A stretch of DNA of 64,000 bases, from positions 1,719,501 through 1,783,500 of the forward strand of contig NZ_CP035310.1 of assembly GCF_004114695.1 (NCBI RefSeq), read 5' to 3'. Below the pieces are notes generated by a model. That model made no database searches and was not told the origin of the DNA. It saw nothing but the letters and a program-made list of their open reading frames with translations. Below are positions 1 to 8,792 of this stretch, piece after piece (positions within the stretch are counted from its first letter, which is position 1; every line of letters starts with the position of its first letter). This DNA comes from Erythrobacter sp. HKB08. Its GTDB lineage: Bacteria > Pseudomonadota > Alphaproteobacteria > Sphingomonadales > Sphingomonadaceae. Position numbers and translations under genes: made by a program.

Positions 1-1149
1 GGGGAGGCCGGCCGCTACAGCGACATGCTTGCAGCGGTCAGGCAATTGCAGAAGGTCGATCCGGGCAATTCACGGGTACATTACCTGCAGGCTGTTCTCA
101 CGGCGCGGGCAGGCAAATGGGACCTTTCCTATTCGCTCCTGCAGCGCAGCTCGGAACTGGCGGAGGAAACTCCTTCTGCGTTGCTGCTTTCCGGCATCCT
201 CGATCTCCAACGCGCCAATTATTCGAGCGCGGCACAGACGCTGCAACAACTGGCCGTCCGACAACCGGACAACCGACGTGTCCGGTTCCTCTGGGCCAAG
301 TCGCTGCATCTTGGGCGGCGCGACAGGGAACTGGTCTACGAATTCGGCGAGGAGGCATCGCGCGACGATGCTGCGCCCTATCTCCAGACACTGGTTGCCC
401 GTTCGTTCGAGAGCATCGGCGATCGCCGGAAGGCTGGTGAAATGCTCGACCGGTCCAACATGGCCGGTCGCGATCGTTTCCGCGAGATTACGAGCAGCAC
501 ACCCTTCGCCGTTGCCGCAGGGCGCAAGACGGCCAATGGCGCAGATGTCCTCATACTCGCGCGCGCCGCCATTGGGGCAGGGAGGCCAGAGGTTGCAGCT
601 CGGGCGAGCGAGGAATTCCTCGGCCAAATCCCGGGCTCGGTCGATGCGATGATCCTTGCCGGCGATGGCCTTATGGCGTCACGCCGGTTCGATGCTGCGC
701 AGGACAGGTTTTCGGCTGCTGCCCGGGTTCGCAACAGCTGGCCGCTCGCATACAAGCGCAGCAGCTTGCTGCAGTTCGGCGGCGCGAACGACGAAGCGCT
801 GGCCGTGGTGGGAGATCACTTGTCGAGCGCACCCTTCAACCAGGAAGCCTTGGCGGTCCTCGCAGAATTTCTCGCGATCGAGGGGCGATGGGGCGAAGCC
901 GCGCGCGCAGCGGATAGCGCAATCGCCGCAGGTGGCGCGCGCGATCCTGCATTGCTTGTCCTGCGCGCCAAGGCGTCATTGGCACTGGGCGAGATTGACG
1001 ACGCGCTGGTCTTTGCCGAAACCGCTCACGATCTTGCGCCCATGCACCGCGACACCGTCTCGACGCTTGCGAATGTATACGAGCAGGCTGAAGTCGACCC
1101 GGCAATGATCGCTGCTGCAAAACGAAAGGCGCGCCTGCTCGGCGCCTAA
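1..1149 (+). CDS. TPR-repeat protein, 5' partial
   Basis: The frame is open from the first base, so the start lies outside the window; the first internal ATG is at 25. About 380 visible residues form repeated helix pairs typical of tetratricopeptide repeats, with small residues (A, G) and leucines recurring at roughly 34-residue steps, such as ALLLSGILDLQ and LLVLRAKASLALGEIDDA. No enzymatic motif, membrane segment or export signal is visible in this part. TPR arrays usually act as protein-protein scaffolds; in related bacteria such proteins often accompany polysaccharide or envelope export systems, but nothing here shows a partner. The fold is fairly sure and the role unknown. Confidence 0.7.
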   Translation, partial: GEAGRYSDMLAAVRQLQKVDPGNSRVHYLQAVLTARAGKWDLSYSLLQRSSELAEETPSALLLSGILDLQRANYSSAAQTLQQLAVRQPDNRRVRFLWAKSLHLGRRDRELVYEFGEEASRDDAAPYLQTLVARSFESIGDRRKAGEMLDRSNMAGRDRFREITSSTPFAVAAGRKTANGADVLILARAAIGAGRPEVAARASEEFLGQIPGSVDAMILAGDGLMASRRFDAAQDRFSAAARVRNSWPLAYKRSSLLQFGGANDEALAVVGDHLSSAPFNQEALAVLAEFLAIEGRWGEAARAADSAIAAGGARDPALLVLRAKASLALGEIDDALVFAETAHDLAPMHRDTVSTLANVYEQAEVDPAMIAAAKRKARLLGA

Positions 1150-1190
1150 CCTATCGACAGCATCGGCATGAGGCTGCACATGCATGCGCC

Positions 1191-2165
1191 ATGTCGAGAC
1201 TGGCTTTCCTCTCCGATCCGATGCTTCGCCTGCTGGTGCTGGCGGTCGCGCTTGCGTTGGTGCTGCCAGCCACGGGTGAGGCGAGCGGGCCGGTCAGGGC
1301 CGTTTCGAACGGCCTCATCTTCCTGCTCTTCTTCGTGAACGGCATCCGGGTCGGCCGTGCCGAGGTCCTGCGCGGGCTCGGTAACCTGCGTTTCCTCGTC
1401 CCGCTGTTCGGCTGGATATTCATTGCAATGGCGATTGCCGGAGTAGGGCTCGCTGCATTGGGAGGGCAAGTCCTGCCGCCGGTCATTGCGCTGGGCTTCA
1501 TATATCTGGGCTGCATGCCTTCGACCGTGCAGTCGGCGACATCCTACACAACGATCGCAGGCGGCAGCACCGCGCTTGCCGTAATCGGAGCGGCGCTGGG
1601 AAGCATTGCGGGGGTTTTCATCAGCGCGCCGCTGTTCGCATTGCTCGGTGGGGGAGCCGTCGGTGAGATCGGCAATGACGCCGTGGTGAGGATTGCGCTG
1701 CTTCTCGTGCTTCCATTCGTCATTGGACAGGTCGTGCAGCACTGGCTCAAACCGGTGGTCGATCGCGAGAAGGCGAGAGCAGTGTGGCTCGACCGGATCG
1801 CGATTGCGATGGCGGTCTATGTCGCAACGTCCGGCGCGGTCGAGAACGGTGCAGGGGGCGATCTCGACACGACCGCATGGCTTGCGCTTATGAGCCTTAC
1901 TGCGCTGTTCCTGCTGTTCGGCCATGGCGGGGCATGGCTCGTCAGCGGGCTGATCGGCTATTCGCGCGAAGACCGGATCGCATTCGTCTTCGGCGGAGCA
2001 CAGAAGAGCATTGCGGTCGGTGCGCCGCTGGCAGGGCTGATATTCCCGCCCGCGCAGGCCGGGTTCGTGCTGCTACCGCTGCTGGTCTATCACTTCGCGC
2101 AGCTGGTGATCGCCGCGCCTATTGCGGCTCGCTTTGCGGCTCATCCGCCAGCCGCTTCCGGTTGA
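1191..2165 (+). CDS. SBF-like (bile acid:sodium symporter family) membrane transporter
   Basis: A 324-residue, very hydrophobic protein with about nine or ten predicted membrane segments and the layout of the SBF-like/YfeH branch of the bile acid:sodium symporter superfamily. The motif CMPSTVQSATSYTT near residues 105-118 and the glycine-rich FGGAQKSIAVGAPLAG near residues 265-280 match the two conserved core helices of that fold. The family moves organic anions with sodium; the substrate of this branch is not settled, so none is named. Its last 47 bases overlap the end of the convergent DUF475 gene. Confidence 0.8.
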   Translation: MSRLAFLSDPMLRLLVLAVALALVLPATGEASGPVRAVSNGLIFLLFFVNGIRVGRAEVLRGLGNLRFLVPLFGWIFIAMAIAGVGLAALGGQVLPPVIALGFIYLGCMPSTVQSATSYTTIAGGSTALAVIGAALGSIAGVFISAPLFALLGGGAVGEIGNDAVVRIALLLVLPFVIGQVVQHWLKPVVDREKARAVWLDRIAIAMAVYVATSGAVENGAGGDLDTTAWLALMSLTALFLLFGHGGAWLVSGLIGYSREDRIAFVFGGAQKSIAVGAPLAGLIFPPAQAGFVLLPLLVYHFAQLVIAAPIAARFAAHPPAASG

Positions 2166-3189
2166 AGCGGATCGACCACCACAGCGACAGGCCGATCAGC
2201 ACCGCGCCGATCAGGCCGGTGATCGTCTCGGGAATGTGATAGCGCGCCGACAGCAGCATGATCACACCGAGGACGATGATCGCCCAGAAGGCACCGTGTT
2301 CGAGATAGCGATACTGCGCCAGCGTGCCCGTGCGCACGAGATGGATGGTCATCGAACGCACGAACATCGCACCGACCGACAGGCCGAGCGCGATGATGAT
2401 CATGTTGTTCGACAGTGCGAAGGCGCCGATCACGCCGTCGAAGCTGAAGCTCGCGTCGAGCACTTCAAGGTAGAGGAAGCCGCCGAGGCCGGAGCGGACG
2501 ATTTCGCCTGCTGCCTTCTTGCGCGCTTCCCGCTGCTCGATGATTGCGCCGAGCGCGTTTACGCCGATGAAGGTGAGCAGGCCGAGGATTGCTGCGGTCA
2601 GGAAGGTGAATGCCTCATCCTGTCCGAGCATGGTCGATACGCCGTAAACGAGGCCGAGTACGAGGCCGATCTCGACCGCAGGCACGCTGGAGAAGCGGTT
2701 GATGGTCCGCTCGATACTGCCGATCCAGTGCGTGTCCTTCTCGGAATCGAAGAAGAAGGTGAGGCCGACCATCGCGAGGAACGCCCCGCCGAAACCGGCG
2801 ATACCGATATGGGCGCTCGAGACGATCCGCTCGTATTCTTCCGGATTGTTGAGGGAGAGCTCTATCGCGTCGAGCGGACCCAGGTTTGCTGCGATCGAAA
2901 CGATGGCGATTGGAAAGACGATCCGCATGCCGAACACCGCGATCAGGATGCCGATTGTCAGGAAGCGCTGCTGCCAGACCGGGTCCATTTCGCGCAGAAC
3001 GGTCGCGTTGACGACCGCATTGTCGAAGCTCAGCGAAACTTCGAGGATCGAGAGGACCAGCACGATCCACACGATGGCGAGTGTTGCCGTGATCGAGCCG
3101 GTGCTAGTCCAGCCGTACCAAGCGGCCAGGACGAAACACAGCGCGGTGAAGCCGAGCGAAAACTTGTAGTATTGCAGCAGGGTCTGCAT
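2119..3189 (-). CDS. DUF475 / TerC-like integral membrane protein
   Basis: 356 residues with around nine predicted membrane segments. Two acidic intramembrane signatures are visible: EVSLSFDNAVVNA near residue 50 and DASFSFDGVIGAF in the second half. This duplicated S-F-D-N/G pattern is typical of TerC/DUF475 proteins, a group linked to metal handling or to metal loading of exported proteins; the exact role of DUF475 members is not established. It converges with the SBF-like gene, sharing 47 bp, and panB lies 29 bp upstream on the same strand, so the two may be cotranscribed. Confidence 0.85.
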   Translation of the reverse strand: MQTLLQYYKFSLGFTALCFVLAAWYGWTSTGSITATLAIVWIVLVLSILEVSLSFDNAVVNATVLREMDPVWQQRFLTIGILIAVFGMRIVFPIAIVSIAANLGPLDAIELSLNNPEEYERIVSSAHIGIAGFGGAFLAMVGLTFFFDSEKDTHWIGSIERTINRFSSVPAVEIGLVLGLVYGVSTMLGQDEAFTFLTAAILGLLTFIGVNALGAIIEQREARKKAAGEIVRSGLGGFLYLEVLDASFSFDGVIGAFALSNNMIIIALGLSVGAMFVRSMTIHLVRTGTLAQYRYLEHGAFWAIIVLGVIMLLSARYHIPETITGLIGAVLIGLSLWWSIRFNRKRLADEPQSEPQ

Positions 3190-3218
3190 CGATTGGATAT
3201 CCGGGAACTGGCTGGGGA

Positions 3219-4091
3219 TCAGCTCTTGGGCTGGTAGGTCTGTTCTTCGCCGGGGAAGCTGCGGTCACGCACTTCTGCGGCGTATTTCTGCACCGTGGTC
3301 TCGATAACCGAGGCGATGTCTTCGTAGCGCTTCACGAAACGCGGGACGCGCTCGAACATGCCGAGCATGTCTTCGGTGACGAGCACCTGTCCATCGCACT
3401 GGGCCGATGCGCCGATGCCGATGGTCGGGGCGGTGACGGCCTTGGTCGCCGCAATAGCGATCGGTTCGATCACGCCTTCGATGACGATCGCGAATGCGCC
3501 GGCTTCGTCGAGCGCCTCCGCATCCGATACGATCTTGTCTGCCTCCGCATCGCTACGACCGCGCGCGGCATATCCGCCGAGCACGTTCACCGCCTGCGGG
3601 GTAAGGCCCACATGACCCATCACCGGAATGCCGCGCTGGTTGAGAAAGGCAACAGTTTCCGCCATCGCCTGCCCGCCTTCGAGCTTCACCGCGGCAGCGC
3701 CGCTTTGCTTCAGAAGGTAGGACGCGCTCTCGAAAGCCTGCTCCTTCGATGCCTCGTAGCTGCCGAAGGGCATGTCGACGACGACCACCGAATGATAGCT
3801 CCCGCGCACAACGGCGGCCGCATGATTGGCCATCATGTCGAGCGTTACCGGAATGGTCGAAGGAAGCCCGTAGATCACTTGGCCGAGCGAATCCCCGACC
3901 AGCAGCAGATCGCAATGCGCGTCGAGTAGCTGGGCCTGGCGCGCGGTGTAGGCGGTGAGCATGACCAGCGGTTCAGCGGTCACGCCGTCCTTCTTGCGCT
4001 GGCGGATCTTCGGGACCGTGAGGCGCTTCATCGGCGCCGGGGTCGGATTTGCGCGACTGGTCGCAGTGTCTAGCTGGAAGGTCGTGGACAT
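3219..4091 (-). CDS. panB: 3-methyl-2-oxobutanoate hydroxymethyltransferase (ketopantoate hydroxymethyltransferase)
   Basis: Cytoplasmic first enzyme of the pantothenate branch: it transfers a hydroxymethyl group from methylenetetrahydrofolate to 3-methyl-2-oxobutanoate. The 290 residues cover a whole PanB TIM barrel. Visible signatures are [14 protein letters not shown], the metal-binding [17 protein letters not shown] and the catalytic-region VIEGV. The first 20 residues are Thr/Pro-rich and probably disordered, so a start at internal Met21 is possible; the ATG at 4091 is the longest reasonable one. Its substrate is the keto acid of the valine route encoded at 39628-43039. It is divergent from the NSS transporter. 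Confidence 0.95.
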   Translation of the reverse strand: MSTTFQLDTATSRANPTPAPMKRLTVPKIRQRKKDGVTAEPLVMLTAYTARQAQLLDAHCDLLLVGDSLGQVIYGLPSTIPVTLDMMANHAAAVVRGSYHSVVVVDMPFGSYEASKEQAFESASYLLKQSGAAAVKLEGGQAMAETVAFLNQRGIPVMGHVGLTPQAVNVLGGYAARGRSDAEADKIVSDAEALDEAGAFAIVIEGVIEPIAIAATKAVTAPTIGIGASAQCDGQVLVTEDMLGMFERVPRFVKRYEDIASVIETTVQKYAAEVRDRSFPGEEQTYQPKS

Positions 4092-4181
4092 GGATGCGCT
4101 TCTAGCGGAGCCGGGGAATTGCGCAAATGCTCCCTCGACTGGACGCGAAATTCATTGCTAGGAGGGCAACAACTAGGGATC

Positions 4182-4198
4182 GCGCGCCAAAGGCGCGC
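4182..4198 (+). other. perfect GC hairpin in the 5' leader of the NSS transporter gene
   Basis: GCGCGCC, triloop AAA, GGCGCGC: a 7-bp perfect stem ending 23 bases before the ATG at 4222. No U-tract follows, so it does not look like a terminator. It could influence translation or RNA stability. It lies in the 130-bp divergent gap between panB and the transporter, where no other clear site is visible. Confidence 0.35.
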
Positions 4199-4221
4199 CG
4201 CAAGAGGGTGCTTTTTCAATC

Positions 4222-5637
4222 ATGGCAGCAAAAGGTTCGGGCCACGAGAATTGGTCGTCGCGCAGTGCTTTCATTCTGGCAGCCGTCGGTTCGGCGGTTG
4301 GCCTGGGCAACATGTGGCGCTTCCCCGCCGAAGCGGGTGAGAACGGTGGCGGGGCCTTCGTCCTGTTCTACATCTTCTGCGTCCTGCTGATCGGCCTGCC
4401 GGTCCTGCTCTCCGAAGTCCTGGTCGGTCGTCACGGCCAGGCCAACGCGCCGGAAAGCGTTCGCCGCGTGGCGCGCGATTCCAACGCGCCGGAAGGGTGG
4501 AGCATCCTTGCTTCCATGGGCGTGTTCGCCGCCTTCCTGATCCTCAGCTTCTACTGCGTGGTCGGCGGCTGGGTCGTCTATTACATCGGCGTATTCCTGA
4601 GCGACCTGTTCCAGACCGGCTTGACCGGCGGGGCTTTCGATGGCCGCGCAGCCTCGGACATTGAAGGGCTTTGGCCCGCATTGCAGAGCAACGGCTCCCT
4701 CATGGTCGGGCTCAACCTTGGCTTCCTCGCGGTGACCATGTTCTTCGTTGCGCGCGGTGTGTCGAGCGGGATCGAGTGGGTTGCGGTCTACCTCATGCCG
4801 CTATTCTTCGTGCTGTTCCTCGGCATCACCATCTACGGCGCGTTCACCGGCAATTTCAGCGATGCGGTGAGCTACCTGTTCACCTTCGACTTCTCGAAGC
4901 TGACCGGTGAGGTGATGCTGGCAGCGGTCGGGCAGGCGTTCTTCTCACTGTCGCTCGGTGTCGCAGGCATGATGACCTATGGCGCCTACGCCAATCGCGA
5001 CACCAATCTTGCCGAAACCTCGGGCATCATCGCTAGTGCGGATACCGGCGTGGCCATGCTTGCGGGCCTCGCGATTTTCCCGATCGTCTTTGCCGCCGGC
5101 CTCTCGGCGGGTGCAGGGCCGGGCCTCATGTTCCAGTCGCTCCCGCTCGCATTCCAGTCGATGCCGTTCGGATCGCTCATCGGCCTCGCATTCTTCGTCA
5201 TGGTGTTCTTCGCGGCGCTGACGAGCTCGGTTTCTCTGCTCGAGGCGCCGACCGCCTACGTGTTCGAGAAGTTCAAGATGAACCGGGCAGTCGCGACGAT
5301 AATCGTCGGTCTCGGCGCGGCGGTGCTGGGCGTTCTGGCGGCGCTTTCATTCAACGAAATCGCAGACTTCCGTCCGCTCGGCTTCATCCCGCTCTTTGCG
5401 GAAGCGAATTTCTTCACCGCTCTCGATGACGTGACTGCCAAGCTGTTCATGCCGATCGGTGCCATCCTGACCTGCCTGTTCGTCGGCTGGGTTGCCGATG
5501 CGAAGCTGATCGACGACGAGAACGGCCTCGATGGAGTGCTTCACCAGACCTGGCGCGCACTCGTGCGTTTCGTTTGTCCGGCAGCACTGCTGATCATCCT
5601 CGTTATCGGGATTTTCCCCGACATCCTCGGCTCCTGA
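4222..5637 (+). CDS. sodium-dependent transporter, NSS (neurotransmitter:sodium symporter) family
   Basis: 471 residues with about eleven or twelve membrane helices. The N-terminus carries the NSS helix 1 signature: SSRSAFILAAVGSAVGLGNMWRFP, split here by the family's unwound region around GSAVGLGN and followed by the WRFP gate motif. FFSLSLGVAGMMTYGAY in the middle matches the helix 6 substrate/sodium site. Bacterial relatives such as LeuT and MhsT take up amino acids with sodium; the substrate cannot be read here. A GAGGG about 13 bases upstream may be the ribosome site. The next gene, 101 bp downstream, is also an amino-acid permease on the same strand. Confidence 0.9.
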   Translation: MAAKGSGHENWSSRSAFILAAVGSAVGLGNMWRFPAEAGENGGGAFVLFYIFCVLLIGLPVLLSEVLVGRHGQANAPESVRRVARDSNAPEGWSILASMGVFAAFLILSFYCVVGGWVVYYIGVFLSDLFQTGLTGGAFDGRAASDIEGLWPALQSNGSLMVGLNLGFLAVTMFFVARGVSSGIEWVAVYLMPLFFVLFLGITIYGAFTGNFSDAVSYLFTFDFSKLTGEVMLAAVGQAFFSLSLGVAGMMTYGAYANRDTNLAETSGIIASADTGVAMLAGLAIFPIVFAAGLSAGAGPGLMFQSLPLAFQSMPFGSLIGLAFFVMVFFAALTSSVSLLEAPTAYVFEKFKMNRAVATIIVGLGAAVLGVLAALSFNEIADFRPLGFIPLFAEANFFTALDDVTAKLFMPIGAILTCLFVGWVADAKLIDDENGLDGVLHQTWRALVRFVCPAALLIILVIGIFPDILGS

Positions 5638-5738
5638 CGTCATTCCGCTTTCCCGGCCGGATTTTCGCGCGTATCTAGCGGCGATCCGGCTGGCGGAGCG
5701 AGGATGTCTCGCGGCGGGCCTGGGGGGACATCCGGCCA

Positions 5739-7319
5739 ATGCTGTTGGATAGAGTAAAGCCGCTCGACGCCATTCTGGCGACGGCGCAAAAGAAGTCGTT
5801 GCATCGTACGCTCAGTGGTTTCCAGCTCATGCTCTTCGGCATCGGCTGCGTAATCGGCACGGGTATTTTCGTCCTTACGGCTGCCGGCGCGCAAAAGGCC
5901 GGACCGGGCCTCATGCTGGCGTTCGCGATTGCCGGTGCGGTCTGCATCGTCGCCGCGCTCTGCTATGCGGAGGTCGCGGCGATGATCCCCGTTGCGGGCT
6001 CGGCCTACACCTACAGCTATGCATCGGTCGGCGAGTTTCTCGCCTGGACGGTCGGGTGGGCCCTCATCCTCGAATATGCCGTTGCGGCGAGCGCCGTATC
6101 GGTCGGCTGGTCGGGATATTTCAGCGGGACGATCCTGAACGAATTCTTCGGGATACAATTACCGGCCTGGCTCAGTGCGGGGCCGCTCGCGCTGGGCGGG
6201 GCGCCGGGCGGGCTGATAAACCTGCCTGCGCTGGTTATCGCTCTCCTGGTGACCTGGCTGCTGATGATCGGCACCAGCGAAAGCGCCAAGGTCAACGCCG
6301 TTCTGGTGGCGATCAAGGTGACCGCGCTGACGGCCTTCATCGCCCTGACCCTGACAAGCCCTGAATTCGACACGTCGAAGTTCAACCCGTTCCTGCCCGC
6401 AGGCGTGTTCGGCGGTCTGGGATCGGGCATCGGCGCAGTCGGCGCTGCGGCAACGATCTTCTTCGCCTATGTCGGCTTCGATGCCGTCTCGACTGCGGCC
6501 GAGGAAACCAAGGACCCGCAAAAGAACGTTCCGTTCGGGCTGATCGGATCGCTGTTGTTCTGTACCGTTTTCTACATCCTCGTTGCAGCGGGCGCGATTG
6601 GCACGATTGGCGGCCAGCCGATCATGGGGCCGGGCGGTATTCCGTTTCCTGCCGGGTCGGAGGAGCTTGCTCGCCAGTGCGCGCTGCCAGCCTATTCGGG
6701 TGCGCTGGTCTGCTCGGACGAGGCGCTGGCTCATGTCCTGCGACAGATCGGCTGGTCTGGCGTCGGCAACATGCTCGGTATCGCTGCATTCCTTGCCCTG
6801 CCATCGGTCATCCTCGTGCTGATCTTTGCGCAGACCCGCATCTTCTTCGTCATGAGCCGCGACGGGTTGTTGCCCGAACGTCTCAGCGCGGTGCATCCGA
6901 AGTGGAAAACGCCGCACATCGTCACGGCGATGACGGGTCTTGTCGTTGCGGTCGGTGCGGCTTTCTTCCCGGTCGGGCTGCTGGCCGACTATGCCAATGC
7001 CGGGACGCTCTACGCGTTCTTCATGGTCGCGGTGACGGTACTGGTGCTGCGCAAGACCGATCCCGGCAGGCCGCGGCCCTTCCGCATGGCTGGCGTCTGG
7101 ATCGTGGCGCCCCTGACGCTTGCAGGGTGCCTGTTCCTCTACGTCAATCTGCCGTGGCAGGCGATTGCCGTGCTGCCGGCTTGGGGCGCAGTCGGTGTCG
7201 CGATCTACTTCCTCTATGGCCGGAGCCGTAGCCATCTGGGCCGGGGTATCGTCGAGGTGGTCGACGAGGTAGGTGGCGAGGAAACCATGGTTCCGATCCA
7301 TCCGCCCAAAGCGGACTGA
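5739..7319 (+). CDS. APC-superfamily amino acid permease (cationic amino acid transporter-like)
   Basis: 526 residues with about twelve or more membrane helices, close in length to bacterial CAT/YhdG-type permeases. The first helix has the APC signature GIGCVIGTGIFVLTAAGA, where the unwound G-x-G segment binds substrate. FFAYVGFDAVSTAAEETKDP, around residue 240, is the strongly conserved CAT-family region. It is probably a proton-coupled amino-acid uptake system; the specificity is unknown. The gene ends at a strong bidirectional terminator and converges with the stress-protein-like gene at 7374. Confidence 0.9.
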   Translation: MLLDRVKPLDAILATAQKKSLHRTLSGFQLMLFGIGCVIGTGIFVLTAAGAQKAGPGLMLAFAIAGAVCIVAALCYAEVAAMIPVAGSAYTYSYASVGEFLAWTVGWALILEYAVAASAVSVGWSGYFSGTILNEFFGIQLPAWLSAGPLALGGAPGGLINLPALVIALLVTWLLMIGTSESAKVNAVLVAIKVTALTAFIALTLTSPEFDTSKFNPFLPAGVFGGLGSGIGAVGAAATIFFAYVGFDAVSTAAEETKDPQKNVPFGLIGSLLFCTVFYILVAAGAIGTIGGQPIMGPGGIPFPAGSEELARQCALPAYSGALVCSDEALAHVLRQIGWSGVGNMLGIAAFLALPSVILVLIFAQTRIFFVMSRDGLLPERLSAVHPKWKTPHIVTAMTGLVVAVGAAFFPVGLLADYANAGTLYAFFMVAVTVLVLRKTDPGRPRPFRMAGVWIVAPLTLAGCLFLYVNLPWQAIAVLPAWGAVGVAIYFLYGRSRSHLGRGIVEVVDEVGGEETMVPIHPPKAD

Positions 7320-7326
7320 CAATACA

Positions 7327-7355
7327 AAAAGGGCGGCCATCACGGCCGCCCTTTT
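7327..7355. terminator. bidirectional intrinsic terminator
   Basis: AAAA-GGGCGGCC, loop ATCAC, GGCCGCCC-TTTT: an 8-bp perfect GC stem flanked by A4 and T4, so it can stop transcription from both sides. It lies between the convergent permease gene and the flavin-binding-like gene. Confidence 0.9.
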
Positions 7356-7373
7356 CTGTCTAGGTCAGTGCAA

Positions 7374-7859
7374 TCAGAGCGCGACGTTTTCGACGTGCTC
7401 CTTTTCTGCTTCTTCGTGGACGTTCTGGCCCAGCGCCATCTTGGCGGTGTTCAGCAGGCCGAGGTCGCCATTCCAGATTTCGGCGTCGCCGAGATCCATG
7501 CGTAGGAACAGGATGTCCGGATCGTCCTTGCCGCCATCGTACCAGGCCTCGACGAAATTGTTCCAGAACTGGTCGAAGCGCTCCTGATCGGTTTCGACCG
7601 AAAGCTGTCCGTGGAAGCGGGCATACATGTCGTGCCCCTTGCCCTGGAAGGTAGCGGTCACCGGACCGAGAGCGGCGAAATCGCTCTTCTTGTGGGTGAA
7701 GAACCAGATCGAGCTGTTGGCGTCCTTGTCGAGCTGCGGACTCATCGGGACGGCAGTGGAGGGCTCTGCGTCGAGCTGGAGGAACAGGAACGGCGAATCC
7801 GCCAGCGCCTTCCAGAATTTGGTCTTCAGTTCGTCGGTTTTGCCATCTGAGTATTTCAT
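7374..7859 (-). CDS. pyridoxamine 5'-phosphate oxidase-fold, general stress protein 26-like
   Basis: 161 residues, cytoplasmic, no signal. The pattern FWKALADSPFLFLQL, then SSIWFFTHKKSDF and later HDMYARFHGQLSVETDQERFD matches the split beta-barrel general stress protein FMN-binding group, where the W-F-x-T stretch lines the flavin pocket. These proteins bind FMN or F420-like cofactors and are often stress induced; no enzymatic reaction is proven for this branch. It is divergent from imuA, with the LexA-box promoter in the 129-bp gap, so weak SOS influence is possible but not shown. Confidence 0.8.
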   Translation of the reverse strand: MKYSDGKTDELKTKFWKALADSPFLFLQLDAEPSTAVPMSPQLDKDANSSIWFFTHKKSDFAALGPVTATFQGKGHDMYARFHGQLSVETDQERFDQFWNNFVEAWYDGGKDDPDILFLRMDLGDAEIWNGDLGLLNTAKMALGQNVHEEAEKEHVENVAL

Positions 7860-7951
7860 GGGGGGATCTCCTCTTGGGGTTTGGTTTCAGAACGTTGGCG
7901 GCGCAAAGCCGTTCCGAAAGAGGAGACGGATCGAACCGGGCAGGAGACGAA

Positions 7952-7986
7952 TTGCGAATCATCGGGAAATGGAACATAAGTGGAAC
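7952..7986 (+). promoter_or_regulatory. imuA promoter with LexA (SOS) box
   Basis: A direct-repeat operator GAAC-ATAAGTG-GAAC lies at 7972-7986, matching the alphaproteobacterial LexA box GAAC/GTTC-N7-GAAC/GTTC. It covers a candidate promoter: TTGCGA (7952-7957), a 17-bp spacer, then CATAAG (7975-7980). The predicted start point, about 7987, is two bases before the ATG at 7989. The operator sequence is plain; the promoter hexamers are a weaker match. Confidence 0.8.
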
Positions 7987-7988
7987 AT

Positions 7989-8792
7989 ATGAGTCGTTCC
8001 GCTGCCATGACCGATCTGCCCGACCTCGCTTCCGCCAGCGAAATCGCCGCGCTTTCCGCGGCGCGGGCGACGCATTGGCGGCCCGGTCTGGGGCAGGCGT
8101 CGCATAGCGAGGTCTTTGCCGAAAGCCGCGATGCGAGCGGCGGCGGGCTCGCCCTTGCGCTGGCGCTCGACGAATTGCGCGCGGAACAGCACGGGCCGCT
8201 GTGCGAGAGCGAGGATCGCCGCGCAGTGCTGTGGGTGCAGGACCGTGCCTCGGTGCGGCTGACCGGGCGTCCCTACCGGCCGGGCCTGCCGCGCGAATTG
8301 CGTCACCGGGTGATCCATGTCGTTGCCGAGAAGACCGAAGATGCGCTCTTCGCACTGGAGGAGGGGCTGCGCTGCCGCGATCTCGCTTTCGTGCTGGGGG
8401 AAATCGCGGGCAATCCCAAGGCGCTCGACTTCACGGCCTCGCGGCGCCTCAGCCTTGCTGCGGAAAAGCACGGTGTTCAGCTGTGGCTCGTGCGGCTCGA
8501 TGCCGGACGCGACCTGTCCTCGGCGCGGATGCGCTGGGAGGTGCGACCGTCCCCTTCGCCTGCGCCGGAATGGAACGCGCAGGCCCCCGGCACGCCGCAC
8601 TGGCGCGCCGAACTGTTCCGGGCACGCAGGCATGCACCCGGGGAATGGATTGTGAGCGATGACGGACAGACCCTCGTCGCCGCCAAGCCCAGCGACCGCA
8701 TCGGTGCCAACGACACTGGCCCCGACGCCCGGCAGGCGCATCCTGTCGATCTGGCTGGCACGGCTGGCGATCGATCGCTGGCGGCTCGGTGA
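7989..8792 (+). CDS. imuA: ImuA, SOS mutagenesis accessory protein
   Basis: 267 residues, cytoplasmic. It resembles the ImuA/SulA-RecA-like family: VLWVQDRASVRLTGRPYRPGLP and RDLAFVLGEIAGNPKALDFTASRRLSLAAEKHG follow the family plan (each quoted by its ends only: residues about 75-96 and 130-160). The Walker A of RecA is absent, as in other ImuA proteins. ImuA works with ImuB and DnaE2 in damage-induced mutagenic translesion synthesis. The ATG at 7989 is two bases after the LexA box; an alternative ATG is at 8007, and neither has a good ribosome site. Its 3' end overlaps imuB by up to 134 bases in another frame. Confidence 0.85.
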   Translation: MSRSAAMTDLPDLASASEIAALSAARATHWRPGLGQASHSEVFAESRDASGGGLALALALDELRAEQHGPLCESEDRRAVLWVQDRASVRLTGRPYRPGLPRELRHRVIHVVAEKTEDALFALEEGLRCRDLAFVLGEIAGNPKALDFTASRRLSLAAEKHGVQLWLVRLDAGRDLSSARMRWEVRPSPSPAPEWNAQAPGTPHWRAELFRARRHAPGEWIVSDDGQTLVAAKPSDRIGANDTGPDARQAHPVDLAGTAGDRSLAAR

